In this document: positions 62,389 to 64,000 of the stretch, in pieces
Position numbering within the stretch: position 1 is the stretch's first letter
How the letters are laid out: the number at the start of each line of letters is the position of its first letter
Assembly (NCBI GenBank): GCA_019321725.1
Contig: CM033116.1
Span: forward strand, 1,670,642-1,734,641
Source: Paulownia fortunei
Taxonomy: Eukaryota > Streptophyta > Magnoliopsida > Lamiales > Paulowniaceae
DNA length: 64,000 nt
Direction: 5' to 3'
The notes under the pieces: generated by a model
What the model was told of the DNA's origin: nothing
The model's input: only the letters and a program-made list of their open reading frames with translations
Databases searched by the model: none
Translations under genes and position numbers: made by a program

Positions 62389-64000
62389 GATGAACTTAGA
62401 AGTACAACTGAAGGCAAGGGACTAGCAAATGGAAATGAACAGTGAAGTACTGAGCTTGAATGATGATGTTAGCTAAGCAATAATAAGATCAAAATAGATA
62501 GATTGCGCAAGGTTGAGCAAAATGAAGAAAATGATGGGGCAGAACACGAAGAGAGAGAGAGAGAATTTTGATAACTCAGTTTGTGGGGAACCCAAAAGTC
62601 AAAACTCATTAAAAAAGGCAGACATGTATGAATAGGGTGATGTTTTAAGGTAGACTTGAACCATGTGTGTGAAGATGCCGAGGAATAGACATGGGAGTTG
62701 GAGAAAACCCAAGTTGACTCAATGACATAGCTATTTGACAGAGGGTTTTCAGAATGTGAGTTTTAATTTCAGGGAAGATCCTTGCTGTTCTTTTTTTAAT
62801 CTTATTTTGCCTATTCATTCAGCATCTTTCTCATGCACTGTCTGCAAGATGAAACCTTGACTTATTATATGTTAGAATATGTATACAGGTTTCTTTGTTT
62901 GCACTTGACAGAAAGTCAAAATTTCAGATTTTGCAGTCTAGAAAGTAAACACAAAAACAAACTTCTATGGAGGATGGAGAATACTAGTTATTGCCTTGTA
63001 AAGATATATACCTCAATGTTTCCATTTTCATGAGCATTTCCACATGGCCCAAAAGTGGAACAAAATTTGTGAAATTGTAGCTCTAAATAGGATCGTATGC
63101 TTAACTACTTGTACTGCCTCACAAATCTGTCTAAAGAATTGAGTTTAAGCAATTTTTTTACCGGGTGCTAAATGGATTTTAAGGTTATAACACAGATTTT
63201 AAAAAACAGCTAGAAAATGCAATGCTGGTCGGCATTTAAGGAAAATCTTGGAAGTTCTTGGTCTAACTTCATAGCAGAGAGTTATCCTAGCATACTTTCT
63301 TTCTTCCCTTTTTGCTTTAGCATAAACATAAGATGAATGCTCATGATGAGAATGCCATCTTGGTTTTGTCATGTGTAAGACAGCTACTGGCCAAGTGACC
63401 CATGTATAACAGCAGCGTGGGCGACCTCATGAGCACTATTTTTCAGCTTTTGCACGTTGGAAGTTGGTAGGAAGTGAAAATCTAAACAAATTAAGTGTAT
63501 ATGCAAACATATCATAATGAGGGAAAGGAAGAGAAATATGGTACTCCCAAGTTTTTGATAGCACATAAAAATAATGAAAAACCATAGATTGACTAAAGCT
63601 TAATCATACTTATGACTTAACAGGGAAGGGAAGTTGGGAGTTCAAGATTATCTTGGAATCCCAGTTAGAAATCTGGGATAAAAATAATCAATCTCCCTTG
63701 TTTTCTAAATTCTAATTCATCAGCATCATCTTACATAAGCTTTCATTGCGGGTAAATGTCTCAGTAGTTGTGAATAAATAAAACATTGTATGTCAGCTTT
63801 TGTTAACAGCAAAGTCAAATTCATTCCTTTTAGTCATTTCTGAAGCTTTTTACCTTATTTATTTTTCCTCCTGAAATTGCTTGTGGCTTTCCCTGTTTAT
63901 ATAGCTCAAGCAATAGTTTGCATTGCCCCATGCATCCCATTGGCAAAAGAGCGGGTTCCCTGTCAAAAAATGATCTGGTTAGATAATTTGTAGTAGTTCC
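62389..64000. other. upstream region of the RING gene and intergenic DNA
   Basis: A (GA)n run at 62551-62564 lies about 165 bp before the RING ATG and probably falls in its leader. The rest is AT-rich with only chance frames up to the window end. Confidence 0.5.

Noticed and set aside
1..64000. tRNA, rRNA, snRNA genes or CRISPR arrays
   Set aside because: By eye I found no tRNA B-box with matching acceptor arms, no rRNA blocks and no regularly spaced repeats. A covariance-model scan could still find small RNAs I missed.

Overview
The window is eudicot nuclear genomic DNA. It is AT-rich and intron-bearing, and carries plant-only families (LOB-domain factors, a SUPERMAN-like zinc finger, an ATL RING-H2 ligase) plus typical plant transposons (a Ty1/copia element and a CACTA element). 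Nothing in it looks organellar or bacterial. I cannot name the species.

Layout. 1-453: two possible exons of an unidentified gene cut by the window edge. 2831-15760: a decayed Ty1/copia LTR retrotransposon, split by an 8.3-kb CACTA (En/Spm) transposon at 4070-12358 with an exact CAC target duplication. 16118-16699: an intronless SUPERMAN/ZFP11-like zinc-finger repressor gene. 20889-21671 (+) and 29663-30482 (-): two convergent LOB-domain genes of the LBD16 and LBD17/29 types. 38844-42752 (-): an eight-exon class 3 lipase-like gene. 43983-45193 (-): TGD1, the chloroplast lipid-transporter permease, with a leader intron. 46922-47413 (-): an unidentified short gene. About 48320-51365 (-): a full-length, intron-containing CDT1 pseudogene. 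54413-59659 (+): ATG9, nine coding exons. 61369-62388 (-): an ATL-type RING-H2 gene. The rest is AT-rich intergenic DNA with microsatellites, a perfect 253-bp tandem duplication and long G and C tracts.

How the genes relate. From memory, the order ZFP11-like, LBD16-like, LBD17/29-like, class 3 lipase matches Arabidopsis At2g42410-At2g42450, and ATG9 beside CDT1 matches At2g31260/At2g31270. The window therefore seems to keep two blocks of ancestral eudicot gene order. The LBD pair belongs to the auxin/ARF-controlled lateral-root and callus module. ATG9 and TGD1 are housekeeping genes for autophagosome membrane supply and ER-to-plastid lipid import. They are neighbours, not a pathway.

Two genes that otherwise look intact (LBD16-like, ATG9) each carry one missing base in a homopolymer run. 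This pattern fits sequencing or assembly error at least as well as real loss of function. The CDT1 copy, in contrast, has several stops and frameshifts and is truly decayed.
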